Below are positions 39,955-48,333 of a DNA stretch of 64,000 bases, one piece after another (the first letter of the stretch is position 1; the number at the start of each line of letters is the position of its first letter). The translations under genes and the position numbers were made by a program. The notes below the pieces were generated by a model, which searched no databases, was not told the origin of the DNA, and saw nothing but the letters and a program-made list of their open reading frames with translations. Source of the DNA: Streptomyces cucumeris (lineage in GTDB: Bacteria; Actinomycetota; Actinomycetes; Streptomycetales; Streptomycetaceae). The stretch spans positions 74,197-138,196 of the forward strand of contig NZ_JANCLX010000018.1 of NCBI RefSeq assembly GCF_024295805.1, read 5' to 3'.

Positions 39955-41915
39955 GGTGCTGTCTCCTGGATGCCTTGAGCGATATTGATCTTCTGGAAGA
40001 GCGTGTCGACGAGCGCGGCGGCCTTCTCCCGGGCGTCGCCCGACCGGGGTGCCCAGTCACGGGCGATCACATAGAGACGGCCGAGGATCTCGCCCCGGGT
40101 GACACTGCCCTCGAGCAGGACATCGAGCAGCGCCTCGCGGTGCTCCGGGCGGCGGCAGGCGGTGAGCAGCCAGCTCTCCACCCGCTCGGTCCAGCCGTGG
40201 TGCGGGTGGACCCGGAAGACCATGCTCCACCCGGTGACCAGCCGGCTCCGCACACCGGGTTCGGCGAGCAGTCCGTGGTTGCGCGTCCCGGGGTCGATGA
40301 GTGCGCCGGGTTCGGTCAGCCCGAGGAACAACTCGGCGTCGGCGGGCCAGGAGTGGCCCACCAGACCGTCCGCGAGACGGTCCAGCATCCGGCGGCGCAG
40401 CCGGTGGTCGGAGCGCACGAGGCGCAGCAGCACCTCGGCGGCCGTGCTGCCATGGCGCTGCCGTCTGGCCAGGTGATGGAGGCGGACCAGGGCCTCGTCC
40501 GGGTGGCGCACGGCCATCACCTCGGAACAGACGCCGATGAGGACGTCCCGGAGCCGGGCGGACAGGCCCTCCTCACGCGACCAGTCGTAGATCTTCTGCC
40601 GGAACCTCCGGCCGTACACCTCGTCGCGCAGACCCGACTCCAGGGTCTTGGCGGCCGCCCGTAGGAGGTCGTTGTCCCTCGGTGCGGAGGTCCACCGGGA
40701 CACCAGACCGACCAGCGCCTCGGTGTGCCCGGTGCGCAGACACTGCTCGGTGAACCGCCTGACCAGCTCATCGCGGTCGTCCGACCCCAGCCGCGGCAGT
40801 GTCACGGCGTCCGCCACCCAGGACCCCAGCGGGTCGCGCAGCTCCGGCATATGGTGCCAGAAGTGCGCACGGACGGCGGGTTCGTAGCCGAGTTTTGTGA
40901 AGCGCACCGCGCCTCCGGCACCCGCCTCGGCGTCGATCTCCTGGAACCGCTCGACCAGATCGGCACGTTCCAGCAGCGGCCGGTCGTCGGCGGGGGAGCC
41001 CATGGTCCGCAGCATGGCGGCGGCGCCCTGGTGGACCGCGTCGGCATGGGCGCCGTGCAGCATCGCGGTGGTGAGAAGAAGGGCCCGCTGCGGCCCCTCG
41101 CGACGCTCCGCCACCAGCCGGGTGATGTCCCGGTCCCGGACCATCACCGCGGTGAGCGCTTCCCCGCACCACTCGGGGAACCCCCGGCCGTCCCGATCGG
41201 TGGACCGCGCCCGTTCGATGAGCACGGCCAGCCGGGCGATCTCACCGACCGGTGGCTCCTTGGCCAGGTAGTCGGCCAGCGGCTCGGGAAGGGGCTCGGT
41301 CAGCGTGTGCTCGATACCGTCGAGGCCGAGAGAGCGCCGGAGCACCCGCAGCCCCGATGGACGTCCGATCTCCACGAGGAACGACGCGAAGGCGTTATGG
41401 GTTCTTGTCACCCGGTGATGGGGGAGTACCACCACGAGATGGGCCCGCCGTGCGGTGAGCGTGGCGCGGAACGCGGACAGCTCGTCCTGGACCGCGTTCC
41501 ACAGCGGCTCCTCGGCCGTCGACAGGTTCAGCAGTAGCTGGTCTCCGTCGCCGATCTGCCCGGGATCGAGGTACGGACCCTTCTCCGCGTCGGGCACCAG
41601 CTCATGGAACGGTCCCGTACTGCCGGGGAGTTGACGCAGCAGCATCCGGGCCGCGGTGTCCCGGCCGCCCCCCGGTACGCCGTCGAGCAGCACGGTGCCA
41701 CGGGTCTCCAGCACCTCCCGCGCCGCGCCGAAACCCTCCGGGGGAACGAAGCGCTGGTGGAGCCGGAGGAGTTCGTCCTCCGCGACTTTCCGAGGGGTCT
41801 TTCCCCGGGAGTCCACGAGCAGGGATCCCGGGTCGAACGTGACGAACAGGTTGCCGCTGCCCGAGTGCATCGCGGTCGGCGCACCGGAGACATGCGTTCC
41901 GAAGGTGTCGGTCAC
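39951..41915 (-). CDS. Large degenerate P-loop protein of the TIR operon
   Basis: 654 residues, all-helical after about residue 200. An N-terminal glycine-rich segment (VSGAPTAMHSGSGNLFVTF, 9-27) precedes a Walker-A-like loop LLDGVPGGGRDTAARMLL (about 76-93). The loop has Arg instead of the catalytic Lys. A possible Walker B strand (HLVVVLPHHR) lacks an acidic residue. The C-terminal 350 residues look like helical repeats. It overlaps the TIR gene by 4 bases (GTGA) and the membrane gene by 4. Inference: an NLR/STAND-like scaffold or sensor that has lost ATP hydrolysis, working with the TIR effector. I do not recognise an exact family. Confidence 0.75.
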   Translation of the reverse strand: MTDTFGTHVSGAPTAMHSGSGNLFVTFDPGSLLVDSRGKTPRKVAEDELLRLHQRFVPPEGFGAAREVLETRGTVLLDGVPGGGRDTAARMLLRQLPGSTGPFHELVPDAEKGPYLDPGQIGDGDQLLLNLSTAEEPLWNAVQDELSAFRATLTARRAHLVVVLPHHRVTRTHNAFASFLVEIGRPSGLRVLRRSLGLDGIEHTLTEPLPEPLADYLAKEPPVGEIARLAVLIERARSTDRDGRGFPEWCGEALTAVMVRDRDITRLVAERREGPQRALLLTTAMLHGAHADAVHQGAAAMLRTMGSPADDRPLLERADLVERFQEIDAEAGAGGAVRFTKLGYEPAVRAHFWHHMPELRDPLGSWVADAVTLPRLGSDDRDELVRRFTEQCLRTGHTEALVGLVSRWTSAPRDNDLLRAAAKTLESGLRDEVYGRRFRQKIYDWSREEGLSARLRDVLIGVCSEVMAVRHPDEALVRLHHLARRQRHGSTAAEVLLRLVRSDHRLRRRMLDRLADGLVGHSWPADAELFLGLTEPGALIDPGTRNHGLLAEPGVRSRLVTGWSMVFRVHPHHGWTERVESWLLTACRRPEHREALLDVLLEGSVTRGEILGRLYVIARDWAPRSGDAREKAAALVDTLFQKINIAQGIQETAP

Positions 41916-42643
41916 CGTTCGTCGCCCTCGCGCCGGCGCGGCCCGCCGAAGGTGTGGCTGATGCCCCCGTGGTTGTTCCCGGCCACATAGGCGGCGCCGT
42001 CCCCGGTGATGGTCGGGGTGTGCTGGTGGATATCGCCCCGTCCCGTGTGGACCGGGCCCTGCGCCCCCTTGATGACCGTGCCGACGTCCCCGGTGATGTC
42101 GCGGGACTGGGTGGCCGCACCGTTGACCTCGCCCACCCCGTTGTGCACGGTGCCCGGTTCGGGCGTACGCGCCGTCCGTTCGCCGGCCTCCCGGAGCGCG
42201 GGCACCAGATCGGCCAGCGCGTCACCGATGGTCCTCAGATCGGCCGACGCGTTCTGGTGGTCGAAGCGCAGCGACTGGCAGTCGGCGAGCCAGGCCAGCG
42301 CCGCCGGCAGATCCGCGGCGCGCAGCCGCTCGGTGCGCCGTCCGTCCAGCAGCGGTACGACAGGGATCGCGCATGCGTACGCCTCCTCGATCTCGCGGCG
42401 CACCCAGTCCTGTTCGTCATGGAGCCGGGGGCTTCCCGCCCAGTCCGGCCCCATCACGGCGAGCAGCACACCACTGCGCCGGACACCGTTGATCAGGGCC
42501 TGGGGAAAGGGTTCACCGGGCCGGATGGACTTCGACGCGCGGAAGATCCGTTCCGAGCCGAAGCGGTGGGACAGTTCCCGCTCGATGGTCGTGGCGGTCT
42601 TCTCGCCGTCGTGGGTGCGGTAGTTGATGAAGACATCGGGCAT
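41912..42643 (-). CDS. TIR domain protein with C-terminal glycine-rich motifs
   Basis: 243 residues from the ATG at 42643 (GGAGGAGG upstream). TIR domain in residues 1-150: DVFINYRTHDGEK at the start, RIFRASKSIRPGEPF, LLAVMGPDWAG and WVRREIEEA, where Glu84 is in the place of the catalytic NADase glutamate. Residues 165-235 contain three short related segments: NGAATQSRDITGDVG, GPVHTGRGDIHQHT and GAAYVAGNNHGGISHTFG. These resemble amyloid/RHIM-like signalling motifs. The middle one shares H-(S/T)-G-x-G-(N/D)-(L/I) with the N-terminus of the downstream P-loop protein. Likely an NAD-degrading or signalling effector of an immune system. Confidence 0.88.
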   Translation of the reverse strand: MPDVFINYRTHDGEKTATTIERELSHRFGSERIFRASKSIRPGEPFPQALINGVRRSGVLLAVMGPDWAGSPRLHDEQDWVRREIEEAYACAIPVVPLLDGRRTERLRAADLPAALAWLADCQSLRFDHQNASADLRTIGDALADLVPALREAGERTARTPEPGTVHNGVGEVNGAATQSRDITGDVGTVIKGAQGPVHTGRGDIHQHTPTITGDGAAYVAGNNHGGISHTFGGPRRREGDER

Positions 42644-42689
42644 GGCGGTGTTCCTCCTCCTGTGGGGATGTGCTGTGCGGACCGGGCGG

Positions 42690-43988
42690 TCAGGGAGTCT
42701 CGAGGCGCAGGGCGGCGGTGAGCTCCGGGGTGAGGGCGCGCACCGTGGGGTGGGTGGGGTGGCGGGCCAGGGTGTGGGCCAGCCTCCGCAGATCGGCGGT
42801 GATGGTCGCGGAGCCCACGGCCACGGCGCCGTCGAGGAGTTGACCGGCCAGCTCACAGGCGTGATCGAGGTCACCCGCCGCGGCGTGGGCGAGCGCCTGG
42901 CGCATTCCGTAACGGGCCCGGGTGCGCAGGGCGTCCGGGGGGATCCGGGCCAGCTCCCGGTCGATGATTTCGGCGGCCTCGCGGGGCCGCCCCAGGTCGT
43001 ACAGACACCAGCCGGTCACCATCGCGACCGGATCGGGGAGGTTGGTGGTGCCGATGACGGGGGTGCCGGAGTCGGGCGCGTCCCGTGCGAGCAGCACCCG
43101 GGCCCGGTCCAGACAGCGCATCGACGCGTCGTAGTCACCGCCCAGGGCGTGTCCCTGGGCCTCCCGCTGTGCCGCGAGGCCGTGGATCCTCGGCGGCACC
43201 GCGCCGCTCTGCGCCCGCCGGGTCAGCTCGACGGTCTGCGCCGCGTCCTGCCGGTACAGCGTGATCAGCGCATGGCGCACCAGGGCGTAGGCGGCGAGGT
43301 CCTCGTCACCGCCCGCGGCGGCCAGTTCGACCGCGCGCCGGGTCCACCATAAGGCGGCCTTCTCATCGCCCGACTCCTGCACCAGCCAGCCGATGTACTC
43401 GGCGTAGCGGGAGGCGAGGGTGAGCAGTCCCCGCCGGGTGCGGGCCCCGGCGCCACGGGCCAGCTCCCGCAGGGTGTGGGTCTGGGCGACCAGCGCGGGG
43501 AGCATGAACCGGGGGCTCACGGTCTGGCCGAGCCGCCGGTACTGGTCGAACATCGACCGGGACACCTCCAGCAGTGAGCTCCCCTCGGCCGCGGTGGGCG
43601 CCGATGGTGTCCCGGGGCCCAGACGCAGCGCCGAGGCGGCGCCCGCGGCACCGGCCGCCATCACCTGCCGCCGGTCCATGGGCTGGAACGAGTCCGTGCC
43701 GCCCGCCGTCAGGCGCATCAGCCACACCTCCTGGTCACCGGGGATCTCCTCATCGGTATCGGCCCCGGACGACCGCCAGGGGACCAGGGCGGCGAGCGCG
43801 CCCCCGGCGCCGAGTTCGGCGTCACAGAGGCGTGCGAGATCCGGGCTCGGGGGTTTGAGACCGCGTTCGACCTTGCTCAGCTGGCCCTTGCTGTAGTGGA
43901 CCGCTGCGGCCAGCGCGTCGAGCGTGAGCCCTTCGGCGAGGCGCCGCCGTCGAAGCTCCGGTCCGAACTGGTGACGTTGCCCGTGCAC
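42690..43988 (-). CDS. XRE family regulator with TPR-like helical domain
   Basis: 432 residues. GGAGGT lies a few bases before the GTG. The N-terminal HTH is in residues 5-60 (FGPELRRRRLAEGLTLDALAAAVHYSKGQLSKVERG). The rest consists of helix pairs like TPRs, with a Gly/Ala-rich linker after MDRRQVMAAG. Such regulators are very common in Streptomyces, often next to genes they control. It sits 46 bases upstream of the TIR gene on the same strand, so it probably heads the TIR operon and controls it. Confidence 0.85.
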   Translation of the reverse strand: MHGQRHQFGPELRRRRLAEGLTLDALAAAVHYSKGQLSKVERGLKPPSPDLARLCDAELGAGGALAALVPWRSSGADTDEEIPGDQEVWLMRLTAGGTDSFQPMDRRQVMAAGAAGAASALRLGPGTPSAPTAAEGSSLLEVSRSMFDQYRRLGQTVSPRFMLPALVAQTHTLRELARGAGARTRRGLLTLASRYAEYIGWLVQESGDEKAALWWTRRAVELAAAGGDEDLAAYALVRHALITLYRQDAAQTVELTRRAQSGAVPPRIHGLAAQREAQGHALGGDYDASMRCLDRARVLLARDAPDSGTPVIGTTNLPDPVAMVTGWCLYDLGRPREAAEIIDRELARIPPDALRTRARYGMRQALAHAAAGDLDHACELAGQLLDGAVAVGSATITADLRRLAHTLARHPTHPTVRALTPELTAALRLETP

Positions 43989-44377
43989 ATGTACCTCCGA
44001 AGTCTCCCGCCGAGCAGCCGAGCGTCACCGCATGTCAGCGTGGTGCAGCCGCAGGGGGACGGACAAGGTGATCGCCGAAGTTTCCTGTTTCCAGTCCGGA
44101 AGGCAACCGGAAGCGGAGGGGTGTGTCGAGGGGGCCGCGGCAGCGGTGGCCGGTCCGGGACGGTGCGGTGCGGGCCGCGAGGGGCGATCGGGACCCGGCA
44201 GCCCTTGCGGAGCGCGCGGGCGGAACGGAGACTACGTCTCGCTGGTGATCTCCGAATCCGCTGGCCACGACGCGTCCCACCAGGACGCGCACGACCGAGG
44301 CGCATTCCCACCAGACCGCGCCTGACGAATACGCCGTCCCACCACGACGGGCCCGAACGCCGAGGAGACCGACCCTC
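43989..44377. promoter_or_regulatory. Divergent promoter region between XRE and AceE-like genes
   Basis: 389 bases without a supported gene. It separates the XRE-TIR operon from the AceE-like gene. A direct repeat CCGGAAG-GCAA-CCGGAAG occurs near 44095-44112. No clear -35/-10 or palindrome could be assigned. Confidence 0.35.
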
Positions 44378-46720
44378 ATGACCACGAAGACCAGCGCGAG
44401 AACGCCCGGGGTCCCGGACGCGCTCGCGGCACGGGACGCGCTGCTGCACGAGGTGGAGCAGCGGGTGCTCTGGCTGGCCACCGCGATCATCGACCACGCC
44501 AACCGGGTGCGGCCCAACCCCACCGGGCTGAAGGTGGGCGGGCACCAGGCGTCGTCCGCGTCGATGACGACGATCATGACGGCGCTGTGGTTCGACCGGC
44601 TGCGCGCGGGGGACCGGGTGTCGGTGAAGCCGCACGCCTCTCCGGTGCTGCACGCGATCAACTACCTGCTCGGGGAGCTGGACGAGCGGTATCTCACCAC
44701 GCTGCGGGAGTTCGGCGGTCTGCAGAGCTACCCCTCGCGGTCCAAGGACCCCGACCCCGTCGACTACTCCACGGGTTCGGTGGGCATCGGCGCCACCGCG
44801 CCGATCTGGGGCGCGCTGGCCCGCCGCTACACCGACTCGGTGGCGGGCGGCGCGGGCACCGGACGGCAGTACTCGCTGGTCGGGGACGCGGAGCTGGACG
44901 AGGGAGCCTGCTGGGAGGCGATCCTCGACCCGATGGTCGGCGAGCTGGGCGAGATCTGCTGGATCGTCGATGTGAACCGGCAGTCGCTGGACCGCGTGGT
45001 GCCCAACATCGGCGCCAAGCGGTTGCAGGGGATGTTCGAGGCCGCGGGCTGGCAGGTGCTCACCGTCAAGTACGGGCGGCTGCTGCGCGAGCTGTTCGCC
45101 CGGCCCGGCGGGGACGCCCTGCGGCGGCGGATCGACGAGATGACCAACCCCGAGTACCAGCGGCTGCTGCGCTGCACCCCGGAGCAGCTACGCACCCGGC
45201 TGCCGGGCGACGGCCCCGACGCCGCGGCCCTGCGCGCCCTGCTGGAGCCGCTGGAGGACGCCACTCTGCACGCCGCCGTCCGCAATCTCGGCGGCCACGA
45301 TCTGCGCGCGCTCGACGAGGCGCTGGGCGCCATCGACGACACCCGGCCCACCGTGATCTTCGCGTACACGGTGAAGGGGAACGGGCTGGCCAGCGAGGGC
45401 CATCCGCAGAACCACTCCTCCCTGCTGTCGGCCGACCAGATGGCCGAGCTCGGGCAGCGGGCCGGCATGTCGCTCGACGATCCGTGGCGGCGCTTCGACC
45501 CGGACTCCGCGGCGGGACGGCTGTGCGCCGGGGTGGCCGCCCGGCTGCGGCGCGAACCGGTCACCCTCACCCCGGTCCCGGAGCTGCCCACCGATATCGG
45601 CCGCACCCCGTCGGGGAAGGCCACCACCCAGGCCGCGCTGGGCCGCGCCCTGCTGGACCTCACCCGGGCGGCACCGGAAGCGGCGCGGCGCGTCGTGACG
45701 CTCTGCCCCGACGTCAGCTCTTCCACCAACCTCGGCGGCTGGGTCAACAAGGTCGGGGTGTGGTCGGCGGCCGACGACCGCCGCGACTGGTTCGAGGACG
45801 ACCCCGAGACCATCCTGCACTGGCGCGAGCGCCCCACCGGGCAGCACCTCGAACTCGGCATCGCCGAGGGCAACCTGGTCGGGCTGCTGGCCGAACTGGG
45901 CGCCACCTGGAGCCGCTGGGGCCAGCCGCTGCTGCCCATCGGGGTGCTCTACGACCCGTTCGTCGAACGGGCCCTGGAACCCTGGTCGTTCGGCATCTAC
46001 GCGGGCGGGCAGTCGATCCTGGTCGGCACTCCCTCCGGGGTCACGCTGGCGCCGGAGGGCGGCGCGCACCAGTCGGTGACCACCCCGTCGGTCGGGCTCG
46101 AACAGCCCGGCTGCATCACCTACGAGCCCGCCTTCGCGATCGACGTGGAGTGGACGCTGCTGGCCTCGCTGGCCCGGCTCGGACGGCCCGACGGCACCTC
46201 CGCCTATCTGCGGCTCTCCACCCGCCCGGTGGACCAGAGCCTCGCCGCGGTGCCCACCGATCCGGCGGCCCGTGAGCGCCGTCGCCGCCAGGCCGTCGCC
46301 GGGGCGTATCCGCTCGTGCGCTCGGCCGGGCAGCCCGCGGTCACGATCGCCGCGATGGGCGCCGTGGTGCCCGAGGCGCTGCTCGCGGCCGAGCGGCTCC
46401 AGGCCCAGGGCATCCCCGCCGACGTCGTCTGCGTGACCAGCCCCGGGCTGCTCTTCGACGCCGTGCAGGCCCGCTCCGGCCGGGGCGAGGGCGAGAGCTG
46501 GATCCTGGACGCGGCCTTCCCCGCGCACCGGGCGGCACCGCTGGTCACCGTGCTCGACGGCCATCCGCACACCCTGGCGTTCCTCAGTGGCGTCAACCAG
46601 GTGCGCGCCACCCACCTCGGGGTGACCCGGTTCGGACAGTCCGGCGACCTGGAGTCGGTGTACCGCTACCACGGTCTGGACGCCGACAGCATCGTCGGCG
46701 CCGCGCTCGACGTGTCCTGA
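44378..46720 (+). CDS. Thiamine diphosphate enzyme, AceE/transketolase-like
   Basis: 780 residues. The order of domains and motifs follows homodimeric pyruvate dehydrogenase E1/transketolase: substrate/ThDP loops with NPTGLKVGGHQASSASM, GDAELDEGACWEAI with the GDxE start of the ThDP motif, the IVDVNRQSLDRVVPNIGAKR segment seen in AceE, a pyrimidine domain (HLELGIAEGNLVGLLAELG) and a C-terminal transketolase domain. It is shorter than typical AceE (about 900), and no E2/E3 genes are adjacent. It may be a paralogue acting on another 2-oxo acid. Confidence 0.8.
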   Translation: MTTKTSARTPGVPDALAARDALLHEVEQRVLWLATAIIDHANRVRPNPTGLKVGGHQASSASMTTIMTALWFDRLRAGDRVSVKPHASPVLHAINYLLGELDERYLTTLREFGGLQSYPSRSKDPDPVDYSTGSVGIGATAPIWGALARRYTDSVAGGAGTGRQYSLVGDAELDEGACWEAILDPMVGELGEICWIVDVNRQSLDRVVPNIGAKRLQGMFEAAGWQVLTVKYGRLLRELFARPGGDALRRRIDEMTNPEYQRLLRCTPEQLRTRLPGDGPDAAALRALLEPLEDATLHAAVRNLGGHDLRALDEALGAIDDTRPTVIFAYTVKGNGLASEGHPQNHSSLLSADQMAELGQRAGMSLDDPWRRFDPDSAAGRLCAGVAARLRREPVTLTPVPELPTDIGRTPSGKATTQAALGRALLDLTRAAPEAARRVVTLCPDVSSSTNLGGWVNKVGVWSAADDRRDWFEDDPETILHWRERPTGQHLELGIAEGNLVGLLAELGATWSRWGQPLLPIGVLYDPFVERALEPWSFGIYAGGQSILVGTPSGVTLAPEGGAHQSVTTPSVGLEQPGCITYEPAFAIDVEWTLLASLARLGRPDGTSAYLRLSTRPVDQSLAAVPTDPAARERRRRQAVAGAYPLVRSAGQPAVTIAAMGAVVPEALLAAERLQAQGIPADVVCVTSPGLLFDAVQARSGRGEGESWILDAAFPAHRAAPLVTVLDGHPHTLAFLSGVNQVRATHLGVTRFGQSGDLESVYRYHGLDADSIVGAALDVS

Positions 46721-46755
46721 CCGGGTCCCGCAGCGGCACGACGTGGGCGGCGGGC

Positions 46756-47532
46756 CTAGCGGACCGCGAGCCCGCCGTCCACGTTCATGATGGTGCCGGT
46801 CGTCCATCCGGCCTGCGGGGAGGCGAGGAAGGCCGCCGCGGCGGCCACCTCCCTCGGCGCCCCGATCCGGCCCAGGGGGTAGGCGTCGGCGGTGCGCCGG
46901 TCGTGCTCCGCGCGCTGCTCCTGGCTCATCGGGACGTCCGGCTCGCGCTCGTACGCGGTGGTGTGGACCGCCCCCGGGGCGATGGCGTTGACCCGGACCC
47001 CGGACGGGCCCAGTTCACCGGCGAGCGCCCGGGTCATCGCGTTGATCGCGCCCCGGGTGGCGGAGTAGGCCGCGGACGGGCGGTCGGTGCCCGTCGAATC
47101 CGCCCAGTAGCTGGTGATGTTGACGATGCTGCCGCGCCCGTCGGTGAGCGCCGGGAGCAGCGCCTGGGCGAGCAGGAACGGCACCCGCACATTGAGGTGG
47201 AGCATGGTGTCGAAGGTGTTCGCGGAGGTCTGGGCGAGCGGGCTGAAATGGGCCGTCCCCGCGTTGTTGACGAGGGTGTCCACCCGGTCGGTCAGCTCCA
47301 GCACGCGCTCCGCGGCCGTGTCGGCTGCGCCGTGGTCGGCCAGGTCGAGGCAGAGCGTGCGGACGGTGGTTCCGTGCGCGGACAGGGTCCGCCGGGCCCG
47401 GTCGAGTCCGTCCTGGTCGCGGGCGATCAGGACGAGGTCGGCGCCCTCCGTGGCGAACGCGTCGGCGATGGCGTAGCCGAGACCCTCGCTGCCACCGGTG
47501 ATCACTGCGGTGTTGCCGACGAGGTGGGGCAA
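46756..47532 (-). CDS. Short-chain dehydrogenase/reductase
   Basis: About 258 residues. NAD(P)-binding GGSEGLGYAIADAF, NNAG at about 92, and catalytic Ser/Tyr-x3-Lys region ITSYWADSTGTDRPSAAYSATRGA. The usual catalytic Lys of YxxxK is replaced by Arg (YSATR), which is noteworthy. Start is uncertain: a TTG at 47532 follows GAAGGGAGC, and an ATG at 47628 lies on the far side of an operator palindrome. It is divergent from a TetR gene with two palindromes between them, so probably TetR-controlled. Confidence 0.85.
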   Translation of the reverse strand: MPHLVGNTAVITGGSEGLGYAIADAFATEGADLVLIARDQDGLDRARRTLSAHGTTVRTLCLDLADHGAADTAAERVLELTDRVDTLVNNAGTAHFSPLAQTSANTFDTMLHLNVRVPFLLAQALLPALTDGRGSIVNITSYWADSTGTDRPSAAYSATRGAINAMTRALAGELGPSGVRVNAIAPGAVHTTAYEREPDVPMSQEQRAEHDRRTADAYPLGRIGAPREVAAAAAFLASPQAGWTTGTIMNVDGGLAVR

Positions 47533-47613
47533 GGCCGGGCTCCCTTCGGATGGACGGCGGCATTCCGGCGGACGGGGCCGGGGCCCGTGGGACGAACGGT
47601 GATCGACCCCCGT

Positions 47614-47636
47614 AAGCGGACAGATCATGTCCGCTT
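47614..47636. promoter_or_regulatory. Palindromic operator 1 between SDR and TetR genes
   Basis: AAGCGGACA-GATCA-TGTCCGCTT: perfect 9-bp arms around a 5-base centre. It lies 82 bases upstream of the SDR start assigned here and 62 bases upstream of the TetR start. Confidence 0.7.
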
Positions 47637-47659
47637 AACCTCTTTGCAGCGTAGATATG

Positions 47660-47676
47660 TGGACAGAATCTGTCCA
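47660..47676. promoter_or_regulatory. Palindromic operator 2 near the TetR start
   Basis: TGGACAG-AAT-CTGTCCA: perfect 7-bp arms sharing the GGACA/TGTCC core with operator 1, 22 bases upstream of the TetR start. Confidence 0.7.
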
Positions 47677-47697
47677 ATTCTGTCTAGGGTTGAGGAC

Positions 47698-48288
47698 ATG
47701 CCCTCCGCAGAGCGGCCCGAGCGACCGCCCCGCGCGGACGCCCGGCGCAACGCCGCCCGGGTGCTCACCGGCGCGCGCCAGGCGGTCGCGGCCCACGGCC
47801 TCGACGTCAGCTACCACGAGATCGCCCGCCGGGCGGGCGTCGGTGTCGGCACGGTGTACCGCCGCTATCCCGAACGCGGTCAGCTGATGGAGGCCGTCCT
47901 CCTCGATCTGCTCGGCGAACTGACCACCGGTGCGGAACGGGCACTGGACCGGGGCGCGGACTGGCCGGCCTTCACCTCCTTCTTCACCGACCTCGCGCTG
48001 CGCACCGGTGAGAACGCGGGCCTGACGGCCTCCCTCGACGACCGCGGCGGACCGCGGGTGGCCGCCGCCCGGCGGCGTCTGCTCGAGCTCCTGCGACGGC
48101 TGACCGAACACGCCCAGCGCGCGGGTACCCTCCGCGCGGACCTGCGGTGGCACGACATCCCGTTCCTGGCCAAGGCCGCCACCAGCGCCGCCGGGGTACT
48201 GGACCTGCCCGACGACCGGTCCCGGGCCGAGCGCTGCATCCGCGTCATCCTCGACGGGATGCGGCCACCGGTGGCCGGCCGCTCCTGA
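47698..48288 (+). CDS. TetR family regulator
   Basis: 196 residues from the ATG at 47698 (GAGG nearby). HTH: ARQAVAAHGLDVSYHEIARRAGVGVGTVYRRYPERGQLMEAVL, followed by a helical ligand domain typical of TetR/AcrR repressors controlling SDR genes. The two palindromes (47614-47636 and 47660-47676) with GGACA cores in the shared intergenic space predict it represses itself and the SDR gene. Confidence 0.9.
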   Translation: MPSAERPERPPRADARRNAARVLTGARQAVAAHGLDVSYHEIARRAGVGVGTVYRRYPERGQLMEAVLLDLLGELTTGAERALDRGADWPAFTSFFTDLALRTGENAGLTASLDDRGGPRVAAARRRLLELLRRLTEHAQRAGTLRADLRWHDIPFLAKAATSAAGVLDLPDDRSRAERCIRVILDGMRPPVAGRS

Positions 48289-48333
48289 CACGGCCGTCCG
48301 CGCCCGTACACCCGTACCGCACACTGGTGTGTC

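Noticed and set aside
43877..44653. Minus-strand frame across the XRE/AceE-like intergenic region
   Set aside because: Low-complexity basic translation overlapping both flanking genes; no family and no ribosome site.
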